Source: an uncultured Blautia sp. (GTDB lineage Bacteria; Bacillota; Clostridia; Lachnospirales; Lachnospiraceae). From it: a DNA stretch of 23,506 bases. Both the position numbers and the translations under genes were made by a program. This document shows, piece after piece, positions 15,991-23,342 of the stretch. The stretch's first letter is position 1. Each line of letters begins with the position of its first letter. The stretch lies in NCBI RefSeq assembly GCF_934424005.1, contig NZ_CAKRXI010000040.1:1-23506 (forward strand). The letters are read 5' to 3'. The notes below the pieces were generated by a model, which saw only the letters and a program-made list of their open reading frames with translations, was not told where the DNA came from and did no database searches.

Positions 15991-16854
15991 ATGTTAGTAA
16001 ACGCTTCAGAAATGCTGAAAAAAGCAAAAGCTGGTCATTATGCAGTAGGTCAGTTCAACATTAACAACCTTGAGTGGACAAAAGCTATCCTGCTTACAGC
16101 ACAGGAACTTAACTCTCCGGTTATCCTTGGTGTATCCGAAGGTGCAGGAAAATACATGACTGGTTACAAAACAGTTGTTGGTATGGTTAAAGGAATGATG
16201 GAAGAACTGAACATCACTGTTCCGGTTGCACTTCACCTGGATCACGGCAGCTATGAAGGATGCCTGAAATGCGTAGAAGCTGGATTCACATCTATCATGT
16301 TTGATGGTTCCCATTATCCGATCGAAGAGAACGTAGAAAAAACAAAAGAACTGGTTAAGATCGTTGCTGACCACGGAATGTCTCTGGAAGCAGAAGTTGG
16401 TTCCATCGGTGGTGAAGAAGATGGTGTAGTAGGTATGGGTGAATGTGCAGATCCTCAGGAATGCAAGATGGTTGCAGATCTTGGTATCGATTTCCTTGCA
16501 GCAGGTATCGGTAACATCCACGGTAAATACCCGGCTAACTGGAAAGGTCTGAGCTTTGAGACTCTGGATGCTATTCAGCAGCTGACAGGAGATATGCCAC
16601 TTGTACTTCATGGTGGAACAGGTATCCCGGCAGACATGATCAAGAAAGCAATCGACCTTGGTGTATCCAAGATCAATGTTAACACAGAGTGCCAGCTTGC
16701 ATTTGCAGCAGCTACACGTAAATATATCGAAGAAGGCAAGGACGAGCAGGGTAAAGGATTTGACCCACGTAAACTTCTTGCTCCAGGAACTGAAGCAATC
16801 AAAGCTACAGTTAAAGAAAAAATGGAACTTTTCGGATCTGTTAACAAAGCTTGA
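15991..16854 (+). CDS. fba: Class II fructose-1,6-bisphosphate aldolase
   Basis: Zinc-dependent aldolase that splits fructose-1,6-bisphosphate into dihydroxyacetone phosphate and glyceraldehyde 3-phosphate (glycolysis, reversible). The 287-residue length is normal. Key features: HLDHGS at 82-87 with catalytic D84 and zinc ligand H85; EAEVGSIGG (about 133-141) for the metal-binding Glu; GNIHGKYP with H177; VLHGGTG with H207; and the phosphate-binding KINVNTE. AGGAGG (15978-15983) lies 7 bases before the ATG. Codon use looks biased toward a small set, as expected for a highly expressed gene. The 124-base gap before it holds a T-run after a short palindrome but no promoter I can call with confidence. 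A strong terminator follows, so the gene is probably monocistronic. Confidence 0.95.
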   Translation: MLVNASEMLKKAKAGHYAVGQFNINNLEWTKAILLTAQELNSPVILGVSEGAGKYMTGYKTVVGMVKGMMEELNITVPVALHLDHGSYEGCLKCVEAGFTSIMFDGSHYPIEENVEKTKELVKIVADHGMSLEAEVGSIGGEEDGVVGMGECADPQECKMVADLGIDFLAAGIGNIHGKYPANWKGLSFETLDAIQQLTGDMPLVLHGGTGIPADMIKKAIDLGVSKINVNTECQLAFAAATRKYIEEGKDEQGKGFDPRKLLAPGTEAIKATVKEKMELFGSVNKA

Positions 16855-16889
16855 GAAGTACGTTTTATCTGAATTGAAATTGATCCGGG

Positions 16890-16924
16890 GGAATCGGTGT
16901 TTTCGGACACCGGTTCCTTTTTTT
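16890..16924 (+). terminator. Intrinsic terminator of fba
   Basis: An 11-bp stem, GGAATCGGTGT (16890-16900) with ACACCGGTTCC (16907-16917) and a single G-U pair, has a 6-base loop and is followed by seven T (16918-16924). Confidence 0.92.
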
Positions 16925-16948
16925 GTGTTTTCATGGTAAGATATCCCT

Positions 16949-17782
16949 ATGACAGGAAATAAGATAATAAATAAAAAACAAAACAGAACAGAAACCAATG
17001 AAATTGTGATCTTGAATTTTTCAGGAATTTACAAAGAACAGCAGTTTTACCGGAATCGTGCAGAAATGCAGGAAGATATATCCTGGGTGGAGGTACAGGA
17101 TCTGCCGGGAAGCAACTGCTACTGTGATGAGGAAGCGCAGAACAGGATATTGGATGAAATAAAGAAGTATGCAGGAAATGGCATACATTTCATTGATTCA
17201 GGAAATTATCATTATGTAAGCAGGCTGTGGATATCAAAGATGGAACTTCCATTCCGGCTGTTGGTATTTGATAATCATACGGATATGCAGCTGCCGGCTT
17301 TTGGAGGACTTTTATCCTGTGGTGGATGGATCGCGGCAGCTTTGGAAGAAGTACCGATGCTGCAAGAGGTAATTCTTGTTGGACCGGATGAAAAGGCTTA
17401 TGCGCAGGTTGAGCCGGAATTTCAGCAGAAAGTACAGTTTTTGTCCAGAGAAAAGCTGCTGGCAATGACAGGTGAGGAAAAGAATGCGTTTTTCAGGGAT
17501 CTGTGTGCAGATTTTCCACTGTATATTTCCGTGGATAAAGATGTGCTGTGTACAGCAGATGCGTCAACAACATGGAGTCAGGGTGATATGAGTCTTGAGG
17601 AACTTCAAAAGTTTCTGGAGATCGTACTGCAACAACAGCAGATTTTGGGAATGGATATCTGTGGGGAATGTGATCCTGATGCATGCGAGAAAAATTTATT
17701 GAATGACAGGGCGAATCAGGAAATTCTTGAATTGTGGAAAAAATACTTTCTGCAGATTCAGAAGAGGAGACAGGATATATGA
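16949..17782 (+). CDS. Arginase/ureohydrolase-fold protein
   Basis: A 277-residue protein of the arginase-agmatinase-formiminoglutamase fold, judged by its metal-binding motifs: H88 in DSGNYHY (in place of GGDHS), D108-x-H110-x-D112 in VFDNHTDMQ, and D196-x-D198 in YISVDKDVL, with E240 in DICGECDPD near the expected substrate Glu. All six usual manganese ligands appear present, so it is probably an active hydrolase, but the sequence between motifs is far from named members and the substrate is unknown. The start is uncertain: ATG 16949 lacks a clear ribosome binding site, and conserved-looking sequence begins near residue 18 (EIVILNFSG). It begins 25 bases after the fba terminator. Its stop overlaps the lgt start as ATGA, so the two are co-expressed. 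Confidence 0.72.
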   Translation: MTGNKIINKKQNRTETNEIVILNFSGIYKEQQFYRNRAEMQEDISWVEVQDLPGSNCYCDEEAQNRILDEIKKYAGNGIHFIDSGNYHYVSRLWISKMELPFRLLVFDNHTDMQLPAFGGLLSCGGWIAAALEEVPMLQEVILVGPDEKAYAQVEPEFQQKVQFLSREKLLAMTGEEKNAFFRDLCADFPLYISVDKDVLCTADASTTWSQGDMSLEELQKFLEIVLQQQQILGMDICGECDPDACEKNLLNDRANQEILELWKKYFLQIQKRRQDI

Positions 17783-18534
17783 GAAATGAACTGTTTACCA
17801 TAGGACCGCTGACGGTATATGGATATGGCTTTATGATCGCACTGGGTGTGATCGCTGCCTGGATCGTTACAGATTACAGAGCAAAGAGACAGAGGCTGGA
17901 CCGGGACCATGTTTTTTCATTAGTGATCTGGTGCCTGATGGGAGGACTGTTCTGTGCAAAAATTTTATTCTGGATCACGGAATGGAGAAGTATTGTGCAG
18001 GATCCACATTATATTCTGGATACAATTTCAGATGGATTTGTTGTGTATGGAGGTATTATCGGCGGGATTCTGGCGGGTTGTCTGTATTGCTATATCAAAA
18101 AAACAGATTTCTGGAAATACTTTGATCTGGTGATGCCATCTGTGGCACTTGCGCAGGGATTTGGAAGGATCGGATGCCTGTTGGCAGGCTGCTGCTATGG
18201 TCATGAGACAAATAGCATATTTTCTATTACATTTCAGAATTCGGATTTTGCACCGAATCATGTAGCATTGATTCCGACACAGATTTATTCCAGTATATTG
18301 GATTTTCTGCATTTTGGAATCCTTCTTTATATTGCGCAGCATAAAAAAAAGGATGGACAGGTGGCCGCCTGTTATCTGATCTTTTACAGTATCGGCAGGT
18401 TTGTCCTGGAATTTTTCCGGGGTGATCTGATTCGGGGAAGTGTGGGAATGCTTTCTACTTCGCAGTTTATCAGTTTGTTTATCCTGGTGGCAGGTATCGT
18501 GATACTGGCAGTCAGATCAAAGAAGGCAGATTAA
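17779..18534 (+). CDS. lgt: Prolipoprotein diacylglyceryl transferase
   Basis: Polytopic membrane enzyme that transfers diacylglycerol from phosphatidylglycerol to the lipobox cysteine of prolipoproteins, the first step of lipoprotein maturation. The 251-residue protein has about seven hydrophobic segments and the Lgt signature GRIGCLLAGCCYG (129-141), plus LIPTQIYSS, GRFVLEFFRGD and the YGYGFMIALG opening. The HGG motif of Escherichia coli Lgt reads YGG here (Y90), within the variation I expect for this group. The start is ATG 17779, overlapping the previous stop (ATGA), with GAGGAG (17764-17769) 9 bases upstream. The frame extends further upstream inside the arginase-like gene, but no binding site supports that. 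A weak terminator-like hairpin follows. Confidence 0.93.
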   Translation: MRNELFTIGPLTVYGYGFMIALGVIAAWIVTDYRAKRQRLDRDHVFSLVIWCLMGGLFCAKILFWITEWRSIVQDPHYILDTISDGFVVYGGIIGGILAGCLYCYIKKTDFWKYFDLVMPSVALAQGFGRIGCLLAGCCYGHETNSIFSITFQNSDFAPNHVALIPTQIYSSILDFLHFGILLYIAQHKKKDGQVAACYLIFYSIGRFVLEFFRGDLIRGSVGMLSTSQFISLFILVAGIVILAVRSKKAD

Positions 18535-18535
18535 A

Positions 18536-18568
18536 TCAGAAATACGGATTTCTGAGTTTGATTTTATC
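18536..18568 (+). terminator. Weak terminator-like hairpin after lgt
   Basis: A perfect 8-bp, A/T-rich stem TCAGAAAT (18536-18543) / ATTTCTGA (18548-18555) with a 4-base ACGG loop begins directly at the lgt stop and is followed by the T-rich stretch GTTTGATTTTATC. The stem is weak, so partial read-through to the S8 protease is likely. Confidence 0.45.
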
Positions 18569-18569
18569 A

Positions 18570-18599
18570 GTATAAAAAATAGTCTGCGGCCATAGGTTA
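18570..18599 (+). promoter_or_regulatory. Candidate mother-cell (SigE/SigK-type) promoter of the S8 protease gene
   Basis: GTATAAA (18570-18576) is followed after 14 bases by CATAGGTTA (18591-18599). The second element matches the SigK -10 form CATAnnnTA and partly the SigE form; the first resembles a SigE -35 ATA core. It lies 36 bases before the start codon. No convincing SigA pair was found in the gap. Confidence 0.3.
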
Positions 18600-18634
18600 G
18601 TAAGGAAGACCGAAATGACCGGAGCGTGAGTATA

Positions 18635-20323
18635 ATGCCTGTACCGGCACAGAATCAACAGTATGAAAATTTTATTATCCGATATAAACAGAATACACAG
18701 GGTGGTTTTGATTACGAGTCTGATGAGACATTTCAGATCGTAAATGATCTGTTCGGGATTTTGTATGTACCGATGAAGGAAGTGCCGGAACTGGAACTGA
18801 GTAGTTATTCCTACTCATCCATACCACGGTGCTATACATATATGGACACAGGTGTACTGAGTGCATCTGGTGTGACAAGACTGCATAACCATCCATATCT
18901 CAAATTGCAGGGAAAGGGAACTTTGGTTGCGGTCATTGATTCCGGAATCGATTATCTTCATCCGGCATTTCATAATGGTGCGCAAAGTAAGATCTTAAGT
19001 ATCTGGGATCAGACACTGGAAGGGGGAGCGGATGGCAGAATTCCGTTTGGCAGAGAGTTCAGCCGACAACAGATTGAACAGGCGCTTGCATCAGAAAATC
19101 CCTGGGAAATCGTGCCTTCCAGTGATACAAATGGACATGGGACGAGAAGTGCAGCAACGGCTGCCGGATATCGGATCGAAAAAGAAAATTTTTGCGGGGC
19201 AGCGCCAGAGGCAGAACTTGTAATTGTGAAGCTGAAGCAGGCAAAAAATTATCTTCGGGATTTTTATCTTTTACCGCGTGATACTGATATTTTTCAGGAA
19301 GATGATATTATGCTGGCAATTTCTTATGTGCTGCGCATTGCCCAGGAACAGCAGATGCCCCTTTCTATTTGTATAGGCCTTGGAACAAGTATGGGGGCAC
19401 ATCAGGGAGAGGGACCGTTGAATGAATATATAAACAGTATTGCAGCATTTACACAGAACGCAGTATCTGTTCCTGCCGGAAATGAAGGAACGGCCAGACA
19501 CCATTATTTGAGAGAATTTGGACCGAATGATACAGAAGATACTGTAGAACTACGAGTTGGTGACCGGGAGAGTACCAGAGGATTTATGACAGAATTCTGG
19601 GGGGACTCTCCCGGTTCTTATTATATGACGATTCAGTCACCGACAGGGGAAAAACTGTCAGTCAGCACATCTTTAAAGAACAGAACGCAGGAACTGTCTT
19701 TTGTATTTGTAGAAACAAAAGTACTGGTGAATTATGTGCCAATTGAAAGAAGAACAGGAAACACGCTGATCTTTATTCGATTTCAGCATCCAGCATCGGG
19801 AATCTGGAAGTTTTTGGTGGAAGAGAAGATACCGGGAAAAAGCAGGTTTCATATATGGCTTCCGGTAAGAGGGATGATTTCTGATGAAACCTATTTTTTG
19901 CAGTCATCACCGGATTATACGGTCACTGCTCCTGGAGATGCTGAAGATGCGATGACCGTCACAGCATATCAGTATCGGGATAACAGCCTGTTCATTCAGG
20001 CAGGCCGTGGATACAATACAGAAAATATCGTAAAACCCGATTTTGCTGCTCCAGGGGTAGGAATTCTGACGGCTTCAATCGGTCCGGGAAAGGAGTTTGC
20101 GCCGGCTACCGGAACAAGTCTTGCAGCCGCACAGACGGCGGGGATCGCAGCACTCCTTTTTGAGTGGGCACTGGTCCGGGGAAATGAGCCATATTTTACC
20201 GGAAACAGTGTAAAACATTATCTGAGCAGAGGGGCTGAGCGAGAGGCTGGAGAGGCCTATCCAAACCCGGAGTGGGGATATGGCAGAGTAGACTTATATC
20301 ATACGTTTGAGCTGCTGACGTGA
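18635..20323 (+). CDS. S8 family (subtilisin-like) peptidase, Csp germination-protease type
   Basis: A 562-residue subtilase with an intact triad: D102 in VAVIDSGIDY, H168 in TNGHGTRSAA and S495 in TGTSLAAAQTAG; N283 in PAGNEG fits the oxyanion hole. There is no signal peptide. An insert of about 150 residues (about 305-455) between the Asn and Ser motifs matches the jelly-roll domain of clostridial Csp proteases, and GTSLAAAQTAG resembles the Csp form GTS-x-AAA-x-x-AG. Csp proteases activate the cortex hydrolase SleC during spore germination; other Lachnospiraceae S8 paralogues have unknown roles. I chose ATG 18635 because GGAG (18621-18624) is 10 bases away; the in-frame GTG at 18626 is only 1 base from it. 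The gene stands alone between lgt and the permease. Confidence 0.8.
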   Translation: MPVPAQNQQYENFIIRYKQNTQGGFDYESDETFQIVNDLFGILYVPMKEVPELELSSYSYSSIPRCYTYMDTGVLSASGVTRLHNHPYLKLQGKGTLVAVIDSGIDYLHPAFHNGAQSKILSIWDQTLEGGADGRIPFGREFSRQQIEQALASENPWEIVPSSDTNGHGTRSAATAAGYRIEKENFCGAAPEAELVIVKLKQAKNYLRDFYLLPRDTDIFQEDDIMLAISYVLRIAQEQQMPLSICIGLGTSMGAHQGEGPLNEYINSIAAFTQNAVSVPAGNEGTARHHYLREFGPNDTEDTVELRVGDRESTRGFMTEFWGDSPGSYYMTIQSPTGEKLSVSTSLKNRTQELSFVFVETKVLVNYVPIERRTGNTLIFIRFQHPASGIWKFLVEEKIPGKSRFHIWLPVRGMISDETYFLQSSPDYTVTAPGDAEDAMTVTAYQYRDNSLFIQAGRGYNTENIVKPDFAAPGVGILTASIGPGKEFAPATGTSLAAAQTAGIAALLFEWALVRGNEPYFTGNSVKHYLSRGAEREAGEAYPNPEWGYGRVDLYHTFELLT

Positions 20324-20420
20324 GAAGATAAGATTGGCTAAATAATGGTTATCCAATTTAAGTATTGAGAAAAAGTATACAAAAAAAGACAGTAAACTTT
20401 AGTACCTATGACGGCAAAAT

Positions 20421-20455
20421 ATTTAAGGCTTACGAATTGTTTTTGAGCCTTAAAT
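20421..20455 (+). repeat. Perfect 10-bp inverted repeat overlapping the permease promoter
   Basis: ATTTAAGGCT (20421-20430) is matched by AGCCTTAAAT (20446-20455) with a 15-base spacer. The right arm lies between the -35 and -10 elements of the permease promoter and the left arm just upstream of the -35. The placement suggests an operator for a dimeric repressor, or an AT-rich hairpin. Confidence 0.5.
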
Positions 20456-20465
20456 TTGTTATAAT
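20437..20465 (+). promoter_or_regulatory. Extended -10 promoter of the NCS2 permease gene
   Basis: TTGTTT (20437-20442), 17 bases, then TATAAT (20460-20465) preceded by TG one base upstream (TGTTATAAT), an extended -10. The transcript would carry a leader of about 90 bases. The rest of the 239-base gap (20324-20562) shows only a weak hairpin after the S8 gene (20334-20356), and I see no purine riboswitch core. Confidence 0.65.
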
Positions 20466-20479
20466 TACTAAAAAAATAA

Positions 20480-20548
20480 GACTGTTCGAGCAATTACAGT
20501 CAGAAAAAGGATTTTCAATACACAGATGAGAAAACAATATTGAAAACC
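20480..20548 (+). promoter_or_regulatory. Two hairpins in the permease 5' leader
   Basis: Stem A pairs GACTGT (20480-20485) with ACAGTC (20496-20501). Stem B pairs TTTTCAATA (20512-20520) with TATTGAAAA (20539-20547), extended by GG/CC across one bulged A, with an 18-base loop. Stem B ends 5 bases before the ribosome binding site GGAGG (20554-20558). Neither is followed by a T-run, so control of translation or RNA stability is more likely than attenuation. Not matched to any riboswitch I know. Confidence 0.35.
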
Positions 20549-20562
20549 GGGCAGGAGGAATC

Positions 20563-21960
20563 ATGAAAAGAGGTAGTATTTTTGAACTGAATGGTATCCC
20601 GAAGTTTCAGGAAGCACTTCCGCTGGCACTGCAGCATGTCGTTGCCATGATCGTAGGATGTGTAACACCGGCAATCATTGTGGCAGGTGCTGTTGGCGGA
20701 AATAGCCTGAGTGCAAAAGACAGAGTCATCCTGATCCAGGCATCTCTGGTTGTATCCGCATTGTCAACCCTGATTCAGCTTTTTCCGATTGGAAAGAAGA
20801 ATGGTTTTACTTTAGGTTCAGGACTGCCGATGATCATGGGGGTAAGTTTTGCTTATGTACCAAGTATGCAGGCAATTGCAGAAGGTTATGGAATCAGTTC
20901 GATTCTTGGTGCGCAGATCATAGGTGGCATTGTTGCTTTTGTTATGGGAATCCTGGTAAAAAAAATCCGGGTATTTTTTCCACCACTGATCACAGGAACA
21001 GTTGTCTTTACCATTGGACTTTCCCTGTATCCGACAGCAATTAACTATATGGCGGGCGGAACAAGTAACCCTGATTATGGTTCATGGCAGAACTGGGTGG
21101 TTGCTTTTCTGACTCTTGCCGTTGTTACTGCACTGAATCATTTTGGAAAGGGAATCCTGAAGCTTGCTTCGATACTGATCGGTATTCTCGTAGGATATGT
21201 GGTGTCGATTCCTTTTGGAATGGTAAATCTTTCAAGTGTCGGAGAAGCAAAAGTATTTCAGCTTCCACAGTTTATGCATTTTGGAATCCATTTTGAGATT
21301 TCTGCATGCGTTGCGATCGGGCTTCTGTTTGCCATTAATTCTGTACAGGCCATCGGAGATTACTCTGCGACAACGATTGGAGCAATGGACAGAGTTCCGG
21401 AGGACAGAGAACTGCAGAACGGCATCATGGCGTATGGTGTGACAAATATTCTGGGGGCATTGCTCGGAGGACTTCCGACAGCGACTTACAGTCAGAATGT
21501 TGGTATCGTAACAACGACTAAAGTTATCAATCGATGGGTACTTGGACTGGCTGCAGCAATTCTTGGAGTTGCCGGAATCGTACCGAAATTTTCGGCACTT
21601 CTTACCACTATTCCGCAATGTGTACTCGGAGGAGCAACTGTTTCTGTGTTTGCTTCGATAGCTATGACAGGAATGAAGCTGGTTGCATCAGCAGAAATGG
21701 ATTACAGAAACTCTTCTATCGTCGGACTGGCAGCAGCAATCGGTGTTGGCGTATCGCAGGCATCTGCAGCACTTGCCAGCTTCCCGGACTGGGTAACGAC
21801 CATCTTTGGTAAATCTCCAGTCGTTCTGGCAACGCTGATCGCTGTTGTTCTGAATATTATTCTTCCGAAGAGTCGCGATGAAAAGAAACATGAAAAAGAA
21901 CTGAAAAAAGAAGTGAAAGAAAAGATCCAGCAGGATCATGAAGAATTTGACCAGGAGTAA
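20563..21960 (+). CDS. NCS2 family nucleobase permease (xanthine/uracil type)
   Basis: A 465-residue membrane transporter of the uracil-xanthine permease family, importing a nucleobase probably with proton symport. About 12-14 hydrophobic segments are visible. Family motifs: LQHVVAMIVG in the first helix, NSVQAIGDYSATT (about residue 257) and GGLPTATYSQNVGIV (about residue 302), matching the NCS2 signature with its conserved QN. The overall pattern is closer to xanthine/urate carriers (PbuX/UapA type) than to UraA, but substrate cannot be fixed from sequence alone. The last 25-30 residues are a highly charged Lys/Glu cytoplasmic tail. GGAGG lies 4 bases before ATG 20563. It has its own promoter with an overlapping inverted repeat and ends at a strong bidirectional terminator. 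Confidence 0.9.
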   Translation: MKRGSIFELNGIPKFQEALPLALQHVVAMIVGCVTPAIIVAGAVGGNSLSAKDRVILIQASLVVSALSTLIQLFPIGKKNGFTLGSGLPMIMGVSFAYVPSMQAIAEGYGISSILGAQIIGGIVAFVMGILVKKIRVFFPPLITGTVVFTIGLSLYPTAINYMAGGTSNPDYGSWQNWVVAFLTLAVVTALNHFGKGILKLASILIGILVGYVVSIPFGMVNLSSVGEAKVFQLPQFMHFGIHFEISACVAIGLLFAINSVQAIGDYSATTIGAMDRVPEDRELQNGIMAYGVTNILGALLGGLPTATYSQNVGIVTTTKVINRWVLGLAAAILGVAGIVPKFSALLTTIPQCVLGGATVSVFASIAMTGMKLVASAEMDYRNSSIVGLAAAIGVGVSQASAALASFPDWVTTIFGKSPVVLATLIAVVLNIILPKSRDEKKHEKELKKEVKEKIQQDHEEFDQE

Positions 21961-21997
21961 TTGAATAAAGGTTCAGGAAAAGAGAAATTGTGTCATG

Positions 21998-22054
21998 AAA
22001 AAGACAGAGATGGATATTCCACTTGGCGAAAGTGGAAATTCATTTCTGTCTTTT
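21998..22054. terminator. Long bidirectional terminator between the permease and phosphofructokinase genes
   Basis: A hairpin of 25 paired positions: AAAAGACAGA (21999-22008) with TCTGTCTTTT (22045-22054), GATGGAT with ATTCATT (two G-U pairs), one bulged A (22016), and TTCCACTT (22017-22024) with AAGTGGAA (22030-22037), closing a 5-base GGCGA loop. An A-run on the left and a T-run on the right let it serve both convergent genes. Confidence 0.85.
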
Positions 22055-22064
22055 CTAGAATACA

Positions 22065-23297
22065 CTATTTACGATATACAAAAGCCGGAAGTCCGTCCTC
22101 ACCGAGTGGAACTTCAATATTTCCCTGAATGAGTGGACGGGCATAACGGATGAAATCTTCTGTGACATCATGTCCGTCAGAAGTGATCCATGTAAGCGGA
22201 ACTGTTTTTTCTTCATTGCAGATTGCGTTGACATCTTTCAGACCGCATACCATCTTGTAATGGTCATCAACATCTGTATCACGGATAAAGGATACCATCT
22301 TTCCGGTCTCACCGTTTAATGCAGCCTGCACACCAAATCTTCCGGCAGAGATCGCTTCCTGCTGGTCTGTAGCGGAGATCAGTGTAGAAGAGCAGCGCTG
22401 ACTGACATTCAGTTCAACGGAACGGGCTTTGACTCCGAGACGGCTGCGTACCAGATTTTCGAGATATTTGCCACATCCGGCAAGCATTTTGTGACCGAAA
22501 GTATCGGTTCCTACAGAACTGTCATATTCACAGATAAAAGTACCATCTGCGTCGTGGATTCCCTCGGAGACACATACGATCAGATTACAGTTCTTTTCGA
22601 ATGCTTTCTCCAGATCCTTAAGGAAGACATCCTGATCAAAAGCAACTTCCGGAAGATAGATAAACAGCGGATTGTCTCCATCGTATTTGCGTGCGAGTGC
22701 ACTTGCAGCAGTAAGCCATCCGGCATGGCGGCCCATGATCTCAATGATCGTTACGGATCTTTTTTCATAGACATTGGCATCGGTTGTAATCTCACGAACC
22801 GTGGATGCGACATATTTCGCGGCACTTCCAAATCCTGGTGTATGATCGGTGTGTACCAGATCATTGTCGATGGTCTTTGGTTCACCAATCACACGGATCG
22901 GACTTCCAATGGATGCGGCATAGCGGGAGAGCTTGCTGACGGTATCCATGGAATCATTGCCGCCAATATAGAAGAACCAGCCGATGTTTAATTCTTCAAA
23001 TTTTTTAAAAAGAGCCGGGTAAACTGGATCTTCCAGAGATTCTGGAAGCTTATAACGGCAGGAGCCGAGGTAGGCACCAGGAGTATGAGTAAGCCCATTG
23101 AGTTTATCGCCCGGAAGAGCTTCTTCGAAATCAAGAATACGGTCATTTAAAAAACCTTCGATACCATTTACCATACCATATACATGTTCGATCGTGTCAG
23201 GATGGGTAAGACCTTCAGAAACGACACCATAGAGACTGCTGTTGAGGACGGCAGTCGGCCCACCGGACTGTCCGACGATAAGATTTTTTTTTGCCAT
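22065..23297 (-). CDS. pfp: 6-phosphofructokinase, pyrophosphate-dependent type
   Basis: A 410-residue PfkA-family enzyme that phosphorylates fructose 6-phosphate at C1 in glycolysis. The phosphoryl donor is predicted from two positions. The loop GGNDS (112-116) has Asp115 where ATP enzymes have Gly (GGDGS), and P140-K141-TIDND has Lys where ATP enzymes have Gly (PGTIDND). Asp plus Lys is the known signature of PPi-dependent enzymes and makes the reaction reversible. Other motifs: the GQSGGPTAVLN start, D144 as catalytic base, and MGRHAGWL (188-195). Start ATG 23297 has GGAGGT about 8 bases upstream. The gene is convergent to the permease. Together with fba it covers two successive glycolytic steps, but the two are not in one operon. 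Confidence 0.92.
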   Translation of the reverse strand: MAKKNLIVGQSGGPTAVLNSSLYGVVSEGLTHPDTIEHVYGMVNGIEGFLNDRILDFEEALPGDKLNGLTHTPGAYLGSCRYKLPESLEDPVYPALFKKFEELNIGWFFYIGGNDSMDTVSKLSRYAASIGSPIRVIGEPKTIDNDLVHTDHTPGFGSAAKYVASTVREITTDANVYEKRSVTIIEIMGRHAGWLTAASALARKYDGDNPLFIYLPEVAFDQDVFLKDLEKAFEKNCNLIVCVSEGIHDADGTFICEYDSSVGTDTFGHKMLAGCGKYLENLVRSRLGVKARSVELNVSQRCSSTLISATDQQEAISAGRFGVQAALNGETGKMVSFIRDTDVDDHYKMVCGLKDVNAICNEEKTVPLTWITSDGHDVTEDFIRYARPLIQGNIEVPLGEDGLPAFVYRK

Positions 23298-23333
23298 TGA
23301 TTATATACCTCCGATTGAACTGATAATGAACTC

Positions 23334-23342
23334 ATTTTACCA
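23334..23342 (-). promoter_or_regulatory. Candidate extended -10 of the phosphofructokinase gene
   Basis: The minus strand reads TGGTAAAAT, an extended -10 form, 36 bases before the start codon, but without a good -35 at 17 bases. A second possible pair further upstream is TTGCGT (23422-23427), 18 bases, TAGAAT (23398-23403). The remaining AT-rich sequence to the right edge (23428-23506) shows no gene. Confidence 0.3.

Noticed and set aside
16006..16998. Long minus-strand open frame (330 codons) opposite fba
   Set aside because: Antisense shadow of a highly biased gene; the translation is Cys/Phe/Ser-rich, runs through the fba terminator and shows no family motif.
18615..18629. Tiny upstream reading frame (M-T-G-A) before the S8 protease gene, with AAGGA 7-8 bases upstream
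   Set aside because: Four codons only, out of frame with the protease, and no further sign of leader-peptide control; likely chance.
20324..20562. Purine riboswitch upstream of the permease
   Set aside because: The conserved junction and loop sequences of the purine aptamer (TTTCTACC and CCGTAAA-type blocks around a closing P1) are not present.
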